DNA of 64,000 nt from Lenzites betulinus (taxonomy: Eukaryota > Basidiomycota > Agaricomycetes > Polyporales > Polyporaceae), in the NCBI GenBank assembly GCA_022264855.1, contig JABYQU010000030.1, positions 371,880-435,879 of the forward strand. Direction: 5' to 3'. The notes under the pieces are model-generated. The model did no database searches and was not told the origin of the DNA. It worked only from the letters and a program-made list of their open reading frames with translations. The position numbers and the translations under genes were made by a program. Each line of letters opens with the position of its first letter. Positions within the stretch are counted from its first letter, which is position 1. Below, piece by piece: positions 49,898 to 60,960 of the stretch.

Positions 49898-52800
49898 TCA
49901 CATCCGCCACGCTTGAAGAATATCCTCGAACTCCACTATGTTGTCATCGCAGAGCTGGGCGAGGTAGGGACGGATGCTCTAAAGGACGTCACTAATGGCT
50001 CAGCTGTTGAAAACATGTAAAAGTTCCTCACCCTTGTGTGATCTAACCTGTCCGGTGGCGCGTCGGCCCTACGAGCGGAGTCGTAGGCCTTGTCGCAGGC
50101 GGCCGCCATTCGTGTCCACATCGCCGCTGTCTTTTTGGCATATGCCCTTTCGCCGCCCTTGCGCGAGTCGCCAGCGGCACTCCAAAGGGTGGCGTATGCT
50201 TTATAGCCCATTGACGTCCGACGAAACTCTGCGCAAAGACGATTCACTGCCTCGTCCGCCCGATCCTTGTCCGCCTTCGCTCGAAACCATTGAACTATGT
50301 CCACTGACCACAATTCCAGACCAATGAGTTACTACACAGATGATTGCAAAATTGGGCTTACCGCTCGTCGAGGTCAGGTCTGGTGCTTGTACCCCAGAAC
50401 GGGTGCTCGTGGACGGTGCCTTGTCGTAAACGTTCCAGATCCACGAACCCGAGCGCTGGCTATCGTTTAGGGTTCGCGGGGCCGCCATGTTCGCTATCGC
50501 GAGGTCCGAGTCCAGACGTATCGGTTGTAGTCGGCTGCCTGGACTGTTGTCCGCCAGCCCATCGTAATCTGATGCGCGAAGCGCCTTGATGCGTTCAAAG
50601 TTATGGTTGTACCTTGTAGCAAGGACACGGGCGCGCGCGTCTGCGCGCTGGATTTCTTCTTGGGCCACAGTGTTTGCTCGACCCCCGCGGGCGTGCTTGC
50701 GCTTGTGCTCGATGTGAGCTGCGCGGTGCTTCACGGCCAGTCGTATTGCATCCAGCTGATCGAATGCGAGGCCAGTGCGGATGGTGCATTCGTACTCGGC
50801 TAGGGTGTGAAGGCCGTAGTCAGCTCGGTCCTCATGATCGTAGTCAGATGGTAGCCCCAGGCCATCAGGACAAGGGTCGTATTGAGGGTCCTCGGTGTCG
50901 GCCTCGTCGAAGCTGAAGTCTTGAAGATCGTCGTATTCATCAGCGCAGGTTGCCATGTGCTTGCGCTGGGCTTTCTGCCATTGTGTTAGCTTCTTGTGGA
51001 AAGTAGCCCAGGTCACCCGGTGGTCGAAACCATCTTCAACCGGGCTCTGATTGGCCGCGCCTTGATCTCGCAGGTAGCGCAGATGCAAGCTAACATGACG
51101 AGCATCAGTCATGTTACGCACAGCCGGGTTACTTCATACTCACAGCTCCTGGTCAAGGTCTATAGCATGTTTGATGAACATCGCTGCAGAGTTGTTCAGC
51201 TGTGCGCCGGCCGCGTGCTGATGCGTCCGGCGCTGGCTCTTCTTCCGACCCAGTATTTCTTGTAGCGCACTCTCGACGTTTGGCACTGCAATAGAGGCGG
51301 ATCAGTAGTTGGATGAGTCAAGGTGCTCCTGCACACGTACGCTCCGCGCGATTCCACATGTACACGCTCGTGGCATATGCTTTGGTCTTCGCGCGGAACG
51401 TTTGGGGTGTCGGAGCCTGGTCATCCACGTCGACCAATAGCCACTGGCGCACTGTGGCTGCGCCTGCCAAACCCGTCAAGCTGGCAAAGTATCGCGTGGT
51501 GCGGCGCTGGGCGGCATAAGCCTCTTCTAGCTTGCGCGCAAGGAATCGCGCTGTAGAATTGGATCAGCGAATCACGATAGTACACTCGGCGACATGGGGG
51601 GAGGACGTACACATGTTCCAGGTCTTGCGCCAATTCCAATAATTAAACAACGAGTTCAGCGCGTCGTGTCTCGAACCAGCCGTCATTTCGCGTGTCGACA
51701 AACCGGCGATGTTCATTTCGGCCCAAGGCGTCTCCACGCCTTCGCCATGTGCGAGGCCGAAACCACGCGCATAACAGAACGCGTAAACGATTTGACACAT
51801 TTCTTGATGTGCGTGCATGTGTAGCTTGGGTAGGAGCATTTTCAGCTCCTTCACTATCGGGACCAAATCTGGATGGGACTTAGCGAATCTTTCCACGATA
51901 TGGCATATGTAGCTGCACACTACGTCGTAAGACGCTCCTCGCTCCAGCAATCGCTCAGTGCCCGTGAGGGCGGCCGCAAGGGCATAGTCGGCCTGTCCCC
52001 ACCTACGGATCCAATTAGAATGTGACGGGGTGGGTAATGATGGTTCTTTCAAAAACAGCTTACGTCTCAGTGGTATACAAGTCTACTGTGGCGCCCGGTC
52101 GGAAGTGCAAATGGTCGCACATGAAGGCGAGGATGCCGCTGTTCTCGACGTAGCGGAATTTTCCCGTACGTTGTGACCGGGCGACCTTGAACCCAGCACA
52201 GGTAATGCCCTAATTGAATGGTGCAGGTCAATGATCCCATGCATCATTAGCATCAGCAAGTTCGCACTCACTACGTCCTCCCCCACATGTGGTGCTTGCT
52301 TTCCTTTGCCATTGAACTTTTGGTTCAGAAAGTCGCGCATGATATCTTCAGGGACGAAGAACCCTTCGCCAGTTGTCAGAGCTACGTCGAATTCGTCGGC
52401 CGGCTTGGTCTTCCTCTGCAAACTGTAGTTCCCGTCCGCGCATAGAACCAAGCGGTAAAGATATCTGATCATACCAATATCTGTGAATTCCTGCTATGAA
52501 ACTGATTGACGTTCATCGCGCACCTGAGATTTTCTTCCGTGTCGTCCCAACCCTCTGGAAGATTGAAATCTGGAATCGGGCACGTGAGGCATGGCACCGT
52601 AATGCTCGCTGGGTCCCGTCCGGGTATGACAATGCCATGCCGTCGTCCAGATCGCTTGTCTGTCGTTAGATATCGATGAATTCGCGAGGCCAACAAGAAG
52701 TCGCGATATCTGTCCTGCGGCAGTGTCAGGCGTCTGCTACACTGGGAAATATGAAGCGCACGCACCTTGGTTGGCTCCAGCGGGTCGTCATTGGGGCTCA

Positions 52801-53844
52801 ACTGCTCTACGATGCGCACGAAGTCTTGAGTGCTGCGCTTGCTCACATCGAAGTCGAGATGGAATCTTTCCAGCACTTGGCAGGTGAATGCAGTTTCGAT
52901 CCGGTCCAAGGTCGCCGGAAAGAGGTCCGCGCGGATCAGTTGCGAGAGTCGGGATCGTCGGCCAGGACAATGGCAATAGTGGAGCTGAGTGCAATGGACA
53001 CCGTTGTCGTGAATCACTACGAACTTTATGGGAGGTTCGGCGGTGGGGATGTTTGGGCATGCATCACCATGATGCCCTAGGTACAACACAAATCCGAACT
53101 CAGCTAGATCTCGACGTTGAAAGTACTCGCCGTTCCAAATGGATAACCAATGGAATGGTAGGTTGCGATGTAGGCGGACGGCGCAGGTTGTGCACGTGGC
53201 CTCCCGTCCCGAACACTCGCGACATCTTGCATCGCACGGACGCGTACAGCCGGGGGTAGCGCAGCATCCGGGCATGTCGACGTCGTGCTCTTTCCACAGC
53301 ATGTCCGCGAGTATGTCGTCGAAGTGGGGGAGGAAGGACTTGATGCGAGCCGAGGGTGTGTTCTGTAAAAACGTCAGAACATCTGTGGCTATTGATCGCC
53401 CGGTGTGCGTACTTTGGCTTTGGAGGTGTGCTCGCCTTTGCTCTTGCTGTCTCCGTTCTCCGAGGACGCTCCGGTTGGATGCTTAGCGGGGAGAAAATCG
53501 GTATCGTCGAGCGCACCGATGCGCTCGAATTCGCGCCACGCGGCGTCAACGTCGGCGGGGTTCTCGTCGAGGTTCTCGTGCTGATCAGCGGCATGGCTGG
53601 GGCCTGCAGCGGGAGGGTTGCCCATGGGCGTGGGCTCACTGGTGCTGGTGGTCGGATCGAGAAGGTCGTCCTCGCGCCGACGCTTGAGTGGTGGCCCCTG
53701 TGCGGAATACTCCAGGTGGCGTTGGTAGAGATTGAGAGAGCCCCCTGAGCCCACAGCGTATTCGGCCTGCCGGGCTCGGGCCTTTGTCTGCCCCGAAGAG
53801 CGCGCCACACTGCGGGGCACTGTTGTTCGTTTCTTGAAAACCAT
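49898..53844 (-). CDS. KDZ-superfamily transposase with CxC cysteine-cluster domain
   Basis: Transposase of the Kyakuja-Dileera-Zisupton class of basidiomycete DNA transposons. The start at 53844 gives MVFKKRTTVPRSVARSSGQ, followed by a basic, disordered N terminus. The cysteine cluster then runs CCATPGCTRPCDARCREC to CTTC with HRNLPFHWLSIWNGEYF and LAEFGFVLYLGHHGDACP, the CxC2-like pattern that accompanies these transposases. The RNase H-like catalytic core has candidate acidic residues in VLCADGNYSLQRK, ASYDVVCSY and AHGEGVETPWAEMN. KLHMHAHQEMCQ and STREMTAGSRHDALN also match family blocks. C-terminal exons run to QLCDDNIVEFEDILQAWRM at the stop. All joins I tested keep frame, with no internal stop, so the gene looks intact. 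About ten introns of 50-60 bases. Confidence 0.88.
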
Positions 53845-54519
53845 GTCCGCAATGTGGAGGCCGGCCGGCGTAGATCAGTGTAGGTGTAACCAACGGGGTA
53901 GGCGTGGCGCAAGGACGTTGAGGTGAAACGTGGACAGGAGTATCTGCAGTGACGATTGGGCTGGGGCGCAAGTCAGCTGCATTCACTGGCAGTCTCTCGA
54001 CCCCGAGAATCAGATTCCTCACCGGTATGTCCGTGTCGGCGTCCCGGAGTGCCATTGGCAGCGGCGGTTTCAGCCTCAATTCAAAATCACCAAGGCGTTC
54101 ATCGGCCGTGGCGCGCAGTTCACGCTGTACACTATCGGGTCGCCGCGGATGAAGGACGTTACGGTGGAGTCTGAGGTGTGATTGGTCCGGCTGCTTTCAT
54201 GGTTGTGTGCGGAGGAGGACGTACTGATGTTTCTCGGCAACCGTCGGCCGTGAACCACGGGCCGAGTGAAATGCGGTGAAGATCTCATCGTCGCTGCATC
54301 CTGTGGGTCCCGCCAGGTACCATATGTGGATCCACAGTGGTTGCGAGATTTTAGTTTGACACGCGAGATGCCTGTCGCTACACACTGTCTCATCTGATTA
54401 TAGGCTAATGTTTCGCGCATATCGTGCCGTCGTACGTCTCGCATCGGCGGGCGTAGATCTTCGTCAAAATCTTCACCATTCACTACAAGCGAGATTGAAT
54501 CGTAACCAACTTGCCTAGC
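53845..54519. other. Interval upstream of the KDZ gene with possible exon remnants
   Basis: On the minus strand a protein-like frame reads RELRATADERLGDFELRLK to VRNLILGVERLP (about 54,133-53,960), starting after a CAG acceptor. Another open frame (54,483-54,080, MNGEDFDEDLRPPMRDVRRH) lies before it. I could not join them confidently or reach a sensible stop, so I do not call a gene. The region also carries the KDZ promoter. Confidence 0.3.
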
Positions 54520-55987
54520 TCAATCTGAGAGCACGATCACGTCAGAAGGTGAAGTTGTTTTCCCCTTGCCTTTCCCCCTCCCCTTACCATGGCGGCGGCT
54601 ACTCCCAGCGTGGTTGGAACCTGATCCCTCACCTTGCCGACCGGTTGAGACGGGTGCGGAGACCGGGTTTGCCGAGGAAAGGCTGCGCGCATCGGGCTGA
54701 GCGTGCAAGTCGGACTTGCGCCGGCGCTTCGCCGCGGCGTGGAGCAGCGGCGACGCAGATCGCTTGCGAACCCGGGAGGGCGTCGCGGCGGAGGCCTGGA
54801 GTTGCGGGGACGCAGAACGCTTGCGAACTCCGGCGGACTGGTCGAAGCGAGTCGTGAAGGATTTGTCGTCCTCAGTGAAAGAGAAAGGTAGGAGGTCAAG
54901 CAGCGACCCGATGGTCGGCGAGCCCGGCATCGACTGAGGCTTGGGCGGATCTTCTGCCGGGCGTTGAGCACGGCGACTAGCATATGGAGGGGCTATGGTG
55001 GGTACACGTGGGCGATCGTCGACTTGCCCACGCGGGGCCAAAAGGAGGGCTTTGTAGTGATCCAGATTCGGGGTCTTCGAGACGTAGAGGTCACGGTAGA
55101 GCACTCGCTCTCCCGGGGCAAGGAATACGACTTGGTGGGCCTTCGGATATATTGCCCAGTCCTGAGCAGTGTGGTGCCACATGGTGTAGACAGGGGTCTG
55201 AGGATCGAGGGGGTCGATTTGAAGGGCGGTGTGAATCGCCGGCTGCTTGAAGCGGAATTCCACAACCTCGTCGCGTGGTGTACCTTTAGCATCGATGACC
55301 AAAGGGTTATGGCGTCCCTGTATGAGCTGGAGTGAGTCGCTGAACGTGGAATGGAACTGTGCGCACTTACAGGAAGGTAGACGTAAACGATAACGTCGCA
55401 GATGGGGTTGTGCGGGCGTCCTACGTTTCCTCGGTGCGAGGATGCCACGCTGCCTGCCGAAGAGCTGCGGGACGAAACCCGAGAGGTGTGCCCGGAGGAA
55501 GACGCCGGGGATGAGAGCGGGAGGTATCCGTCCCGAGCGGAACGTCCAGAAAGCCGCGCGGTGAACGCGAGCCCGTCGTAATTATCCTCGACCTCGCCAC
55601 GGAGGTTGTCCCTCATCAGGATGGCCTCGTCGCGCAGGTCGCGCGATCCGTTGACGGGCGGGTCCAAGCCGGCGATGCGAATCCAGATTTGCAGGCGAGT
55701 GAGAAGGTAGCTATCGGGCACGAGCGGCTTTGTGTGGTGGGCGCATTTCACTTGGGTATTGAGGCACTACAACCAAGGTAAGTATGCTCATAAGCAAGGG
55801 CTTGGAGGTGGATGCGACTTACGAGTTCAAAAACCATTCCCGCGTTGACGAACTCGCTGCCTCCGTAGGATTTAACCAGTCCGTGGCGCGATCCATAGGG
55901 GCAAGGATGATAATGAGTGCGCCAGGATATGCCGCAAGAGCGCAGCTCTTCGTCCACGAGAGTTCTCACACGATCGTCGATTTTCAT
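54520..55987 (-). CDS. Unknown nuclear protein with C-terminal SUMO-interacting motif
   Basis: Not a family I recognise. Three exons join in phase: the start near 55,987 (MKIDDRVRTLVDEELRSCGI) to a donor after GMVFEL, then CLNTQVKCAHHTKPLVPDSY to VIVYVYLP, then LIQGRHNPLVIDAKGTPRDE to the stop at 54520. The first half looks folded, with HPCPYGSRHGLVKSYGGSEF, LLTRLQIWIRIAGLDPP and a block rich in His/Trp/Tyr (VYTMWHHTAQDWAIYPKAHQ). The second half is basic and disordered, with KRRRK and a repeated RKRSASP as likely nuclear localisation and phosphorylation sites. It ends SPSDVIVLSD, a textbook SUMO-interacting motif. It sits between the KDZ transposase and the TET/JBP gene on the same strand. 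An ATG at 56,071 is a possible earlier start. Confidence 0.6.
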
Positions 55988-56616
55988 CGGTGGAAGGTGA
56001 TTGAGGGAGCGAGGAGGTCGCGGCCGCGATCTGACCTGTCTTATATGAAATCGGCGTATACAGGACTCCATTTGATGGCATACATGTTTCGAATTACTGG
56101 AAACCGGCTAATGATTACACAACCTTGGTAATGAGCACTTTTCATCAGAATCTTGTCCTCCTCTAGATATAAGGTGTTGACAACATTACTTACCCGGTTA
56201 ACCCATATTGTGCTACATAGTGAGCACGAACATGTTCAAGTTCGTGCTCAACATGGTCGCCAAACAGAGGGAAGGCTGTAGGCAGTTAACGATATGGAGA
56301 TGGCGTCTGCCTCACAAGAAAGACGCGCGCGCTCGATCTGCCGCGTGTGATTGTATATCGCGCAAGGCTGGCAGGAACGCGCTCAATGGTTGGCAGCTAC
56401 ATACCGACTGGTAACGAGTCAGACTGTGCGACAGATGCCATGGAGTAGTACGTACGCCACCCACATACTACGTAGCACGGTCACGCCGACGCCATGTCCG
56501 AGTAGTACTTTGTAAGCGATGTAGGCTCGCAGCGCTTCCAAAGCAAATGCCTGCATGGATATACACAATTACCGCGGGCATTTCGGACAATGTATTACAA
56601 GGTGGATGTGGATGTA
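55988..56616. other. Intergenic region with a perfect hairpin
   Basis: Promoter side of the SUMO-motif gene and 3' side of the next minus-strand gene. The only feature seen is the inverted repeat at 56221-56250. Confidence 0.4.
56221..56250. repeat. 11-base perfect inverted repeat (hairpin)
   Basis: TGAGCACGAAC (56221-56231) pairs with GTTCGTGCTCA (56240-56250) around an 8-base loop. The loop side also contains the palindrome GAACATGTTC (56228-56237), so two alternative foldings overlap. It could be a transcription terminator-like structure, a protein-binding site or a transposon footprint. Confidence 0.6.
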
Positions 56617-57149
56617 CTATGAGCTCGTCGGACGACCTTGGGATACATGCATCGGGGGCCGGCACCAACAGTCGCATGTGCGGCGATGAGAACACAGGGC
56701 CTCTTCGGCTTCGATTCGCTTGGCCAGCTCGAGACGATACAAGGATCCGAAATGGCGCACGAGGTCGAACACCATCTCAAGATCCTTGGCCAGCCTATTT
56801 TGGCGATCCACTCCTTTCTTGGTATCCACACTCAGCTTCTCCAGGTGGGCCTGCAAAAAAGGGGCGAAACCTGGGAGCTGTTAAAAACTCGCTCGCGCAC
56901 GGTTGGATGAAAGTATACATACTTTCTGCCCAATCGTCAGCTTGCTGACACCCTTCCACCTTTAGAACTACCACTGGTCCATGAACCTCACCCGCACGCG
57001 ACAAGGTAACAGAGTGCATGCTGGGAAGGGAATTGGGAAGGTTATAAGTCAGGGTAATACGATGGGAGGGGTGGTGAGAGTTACGATACTTACTGTCCAC
57101 ATGGAAATGGAACGTCAAGTCTTGGAGGGTCTGCGGACGTCAATGTCAT
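56617..57149 (-). CDS. Small unrecognised helical protein
   Basis: Three exons (57149-57094, 57020-56923, 56870-56617) join in phase to give 135 residues. The start gives MTLTSADPPRLDVPFPCGH. The middle has strand-like HSVTLSRAGEVHGPVVVLKV. The last exon is helical and charged (FAPFLQAHLEKLSVDTKKGV, RLAKDLEMVFDLVRHFGSLY, RLELAKRIEAEEALCSHRR) and ends in a cysteine-containing tail with CDCW. Splice sites are canonical (GTAAGT and GTATGT donors) and codon phase is consistent, which supports a real gene. No function can be given. It lies in the same minus-strand row as the KDZ and TET/JBP genes. Confidence 0.45.
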
Positions 57150-57647
57150 CGTCTTGCTTGTGCGTTGTACAACGATCGAGATAGATCACACAGCGTATGT
57201 AGTGAAAGACGATCAGTGTAGAGCGATGGCACGGGACGGGCAGAGGCGCATGAACAAACCTGGCACCGGATGCCTGATCGCGAGGCAGCGGCCAGCGCTA
57301 GTGCTAACGGACCTAGTGGACGCTGACCTTCTGACCTAGACCGTACGGGCAAGACTTGCGAGGGCATTGGGAGGAGGACTAGCTCCTTATCCAGGGCGCG
57401 CGAAATTCGCATGCTGGTCTCACATTAACCCCATTGTATACGTATACCTGCGGGGTGAATGTATGAGTATGATATTCATTTGGCGCATTTGGGGACGTAG
57501 GCCATGCTGGAACAAGTTAGAGAATTTTGAGCGCATGCTCTTGCTCTACGATCGGGATGAAGTGCGCTGCTGTCAAGATACGCAAGATACGCCACAACCG
57601 GGTGACGTTGGAGTCGCTTAGGACGCGCGCATATACGAGCATACAAG
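57150..57647. other. Intergenic region downstream of the TET/JBP gene
   Basis: Between two minus-strand genes. No open frame with protein character, no repeat seen. Confidence 0.4.
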
Positions 57648-59576
57648 CTAAGGGCGCCCCTCGCCACAGAGTTCGCTCCAAAATGACAGCATCTCAATAC
57701 CCCGCTCCCACCGAGCCCTACCCGCCGCCTCGGCCTCCTTTGGCCTCATTCGTGGGAGAGATTTGACGGGACGGTGCCCGGATTCCACCCAGCAAAACAA
57801 GCCGCCGGCTGAATACTGGGTGAAGGAGTATCGCCGTTCGTTCGACCCGACATCCGTGTTGGAGTGCGTGATAATTGCAGACGGGATGAGGATGGTAGCG
57901 CCTGGGGGGAACTCGATGACCATCCTCAGTTCCCACAGGATGATGTGGCCTCCTTGTACTGGATTGTACGATCCTGTGGCCGTGATCGCACACATGCCAA
58001 ATGATAAGTTCATGAAGTCGCGGTGGGGAACCGAGACTGTGCGGGGACCAAGATTGAAGGTAGCACTCGCGAAAACATTGTTTGGAAAGTTAGGTTGCAG
58101 GCTAGAATCTGCATGACAGAGGGCGTCGAGGGTAGCTCCGTAATACTCATGGAGACGCGGCGCGAACAACTGCATCGCAGCTGTATATAAGTGTGTGAGT
58201 CACATAGGGACACTTAACATGACTTTGACACTCGTCTGCACCCACCGTTGCCAAAGTTTGCCATACGTTTCACGGCAATCTGGGCGCACAGAGCATTCAA
58301 AACGTCAAGATTTTGCTTGCTGGTGCCCGACAAATTTTTGGGTCTCTATGTAAGGGCGAGTTCTCAAGCTATCCCACGTAGCGGAAGGCATGACGAAACT
58401 GAAACGTACGGTCTGCCCTCCTCCGTACGAGATTCCGGTTGAAGCGCTGATAAAGTCGCCGCGCCGCTCGCAGGGCTTATGCGCCGATGGCTGGTAGGCC
58501 TTGCGCGCGTTCTCCATAATGATTTCCATATCGGCGTTGATACCATTCCAATTCACGTCGCGTGGCTGACCGACCAAGACCGCAATGACTCTCCCTTCTC
58601 TGCTGAGGATTGGGCGAGGTGTGCTGTAGCAATGGTAAGCGCTCATGTATACCATCCAAATCGAGTGGCATACATTCCATCCCAAGCAATGTAGTCGAAG
58701 CCTTGTTCGACTAGTTCCTCAGCACTGTAGACCCGCCCATTCTCGGCTTGTGTTTGAGCTAGCTTGGCTCTGTACGCTGACTTGCACACGGGCACGTCGT
58801 CCATATCCAGAGTATACTGAGTAGAGATCGGCAGGCTGCCCTTTGTTGAGGTACCGGCGTTGTCGCTTTCCAGGACGCTTCTACTCGCCGGGGTGTCCGG
58901 AGTTGCGCCAGTCCAGAGAACCTCGGCAGCCTCCCGACGCTCTCTCGCGCGCTGCTTAACAGGACGCTTCGATAAGCCGGGGTCCCCGGTGGAGGCTGCC
59001 ACGGCTCCGCGTGCGCGCCGCCTGCGGGCCTTCGAGCGCTGCTTGGAGTGGTACGCCTCTTTGTCGTCGGCACTCAGGACTCCGCTGCGCACGTGGCGCT
59101 TAACTTCCCCCATCGCATGCTCCATGGGACTGCATACTCCAGGGGTTGTCTCGTTCACAGGCGTGAATCCTCGGGGCGCGTGCGCGTTCAATGAGCCGCT
59201 GTTAAGGGCGCGCGGCGGGAGGTCTCCAATGGCGCTGAGCAGCGCTTCGTTATCGGAATAGGTTAAGGATTCATGTCCGTGCATGGACATGAATCCTACC
59301 CCGATGTTCGAAGGTGCCCGGTGGTCCTCGTGCGCACTGCCCACCGCAGGCGCCTCTTCGTTTTCGATGGCGCGCGCGGCATCCAAATCGCAAATGGACC
59401 TCATATGCTCGACTAGGTCAAAGTCGCTTGGAGCATGTATTGGCACACCGTGCTCGGCCACCCAAGGCGAAAAGGCTTGGCCGGAGCGCGTCTAAGAGAG
59501 GCGTTGAACCATGCGGCCCGGGCGCAGACTAAGTCAAGAAAATTGTTACCTTCCGAAATCCTGTATCTCCGTACAT
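57648..59576 (-). CDS. TET/JBP-family 2-oxoglutarate/Fe(II) dioxygenase
   Basis: Family enzymes oxidise 5-methylcytosine (TET) or thymine (JBP) in DNA. Five exons (59576-59550, 59491-58674, 58623-58410, 58345-58246, 58180-57648) give 563 residues with no stop or frame break. Residues 1-280 are poorly conserved and include a basic run (SKARRRRARGAV). The conserved core begins at TPRPILSREGRVIAVLVGQP with RDVNW and continues through FISASTGISYGGGQTRPKNL. Iron ligands are His439 and Asp441 in VPHRDFMNLSFG and His492 in IPSAIITHSN. The 2-oxoglutarate-binding arginine is one of the pair in NERRYSFTQYSAGG (about 502-503). All catalytic residues are present. The 27-base first exon is inferred from a clean in-phase splice; the frame could start elsewhere. 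Mushroom genomes carry many such genes near KDZ transposons, as here. Confidence 0.86.
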
Positions 59577-60960
59577 AAGTCCTGTATGTATTCCGTACAA
59601 ACACTCGTGTCAGCCCTTGAGAATCTGTTGAGTCTGCAACATGCGCATCATCGTGCCACTGCCTCCGGGTTCCAAGGTCGGATCCACGTTCAGCAGTGGC
59701 ACGAGTGCGCAGGGACAGACATATACATAAAAAGATCCACTTACCCAAGCAGGGGGCCGTACGGATGAGAGTTAGCAAGTAAGGATACCAGCGTTGATCA
59801 AGAACGGAGAGAGAAGGGGGGGCAGCTTATATTGCGCCTGTAGGGGACGGAGCGCCTTGGTGTGCGACCCTAAATGATGGCAATGTGACTGCCAAACTGT
59901 GTGCGAGATCCTTTTCGAAATCGCATCGACGCTGCCTGCGCTCGCTGTGCGTAGTGCGAGTTTGTGCGCGCCCGCGAAGGCCCCGCACAAACTGGCTATC
60001 TACGTGCCTATGGAACCACCTACTACTCTACCAGATCTACATGCCTCGATAAGCTACGACAGACTGCCTCTTCATTGGCGTGAGTGTGGCGGCACTATCT
60101 TAAACGGTCAGTTTGTACCTAATGACTGAATGACAATGACAGGACAGCCACTGTTGGAAAGTTACCAGATCCTCGGTGCATCGGCGTCTCTATGCTATCA
60201 GTGAGCCTCGCGCGAAACGTGAATGTATTGGCATAGCTCTTATGTACTGGTTAATGTGACGCTCAGCAGGGTGTGGAAGGTTGGTGGAAGGTTGTGCGGC
60301 ATCGACGGAATGCAATTAGCTCGAGAAATGCGTCTGACCGGCATATTCCGTCTCGCCGCGTGGGTCGCCGGATAATGCCGAAGGACTTTGAGTCTGCGCG
60401 ACTCAGCACCTGCTGCCACGCTTGGCAAAGGGCACAAACCTCACTGAAATGGCGTCCAAACCGCGCGCCTGACGAGTCGGCCACCGCTTTGTATGCGGAC
60501 GCCGTCCTTGTGAGTACACGACATCTGTGGCAAAATCTGACCGAGCGACAAGGACAGGCGGCGAGGATCAAACGGGAACGTCATGCAACATTCCCGTATA
60601 CCGCTGGTACTAGGGCTGCTGCTATGGGAAGTGCATAACCTGGGTGGGTTTGGGTAGTACTGGCACCTCGAAAGGGACATAATGACCTATTTATTGTGTA
60701 CAGTCCGAGCTGCGAAATAGCTCAGAAGTTATTCGGTGAGTACCGCAAGACCCTGACTGTTTAACCTTGCCGCTAACGCGTGATGAACTCACCTAATCTA
60801 GAAATAAAGTGCACAAAACGCCTCACAGCGGCCTCGATAGGTATGATAAATCGGTGGATCACCAGACACGCGATTGATCTGATTGCACACAGGCATATAG
60901 CTCAGTCTGACCTATCTCGACCCCAACATCGATGCCCCCCCGCCCCGGGATCTAACTACC
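59577..60960. other. Divergent interval, TET/JBP / His-Asp-rich gene
   Basis: Both promoters must lie in this 1.4 kb. Open frames at 59,899-60,129 (+), 60,273-60,638 (+) and 60,263-60,571 (-) overlap and show no domains. I see no terminal repeat or target-site duplication by eye. Confidence 0.4.

Noticed and set aside
56208..56414. Short plus-strand frame covering the hairpin
   Set aside because: 68 codons, composition not protein-like, overlaps the inverted repeat.
58624..58652. 29-base intron in the TET/JBP gene (donor at GTATAC)
   Set aside because: Too short for a fungal intron; the donor 21 bases upstream gives a 50-base intron and a better protein join.
60273..60638. Plus-strand frame of 121 codons between the TET/JBP and His/Asp genes
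   Set aside because: Overlaps an equally long minus-strand frame, has no splice support and no recognisable motif.
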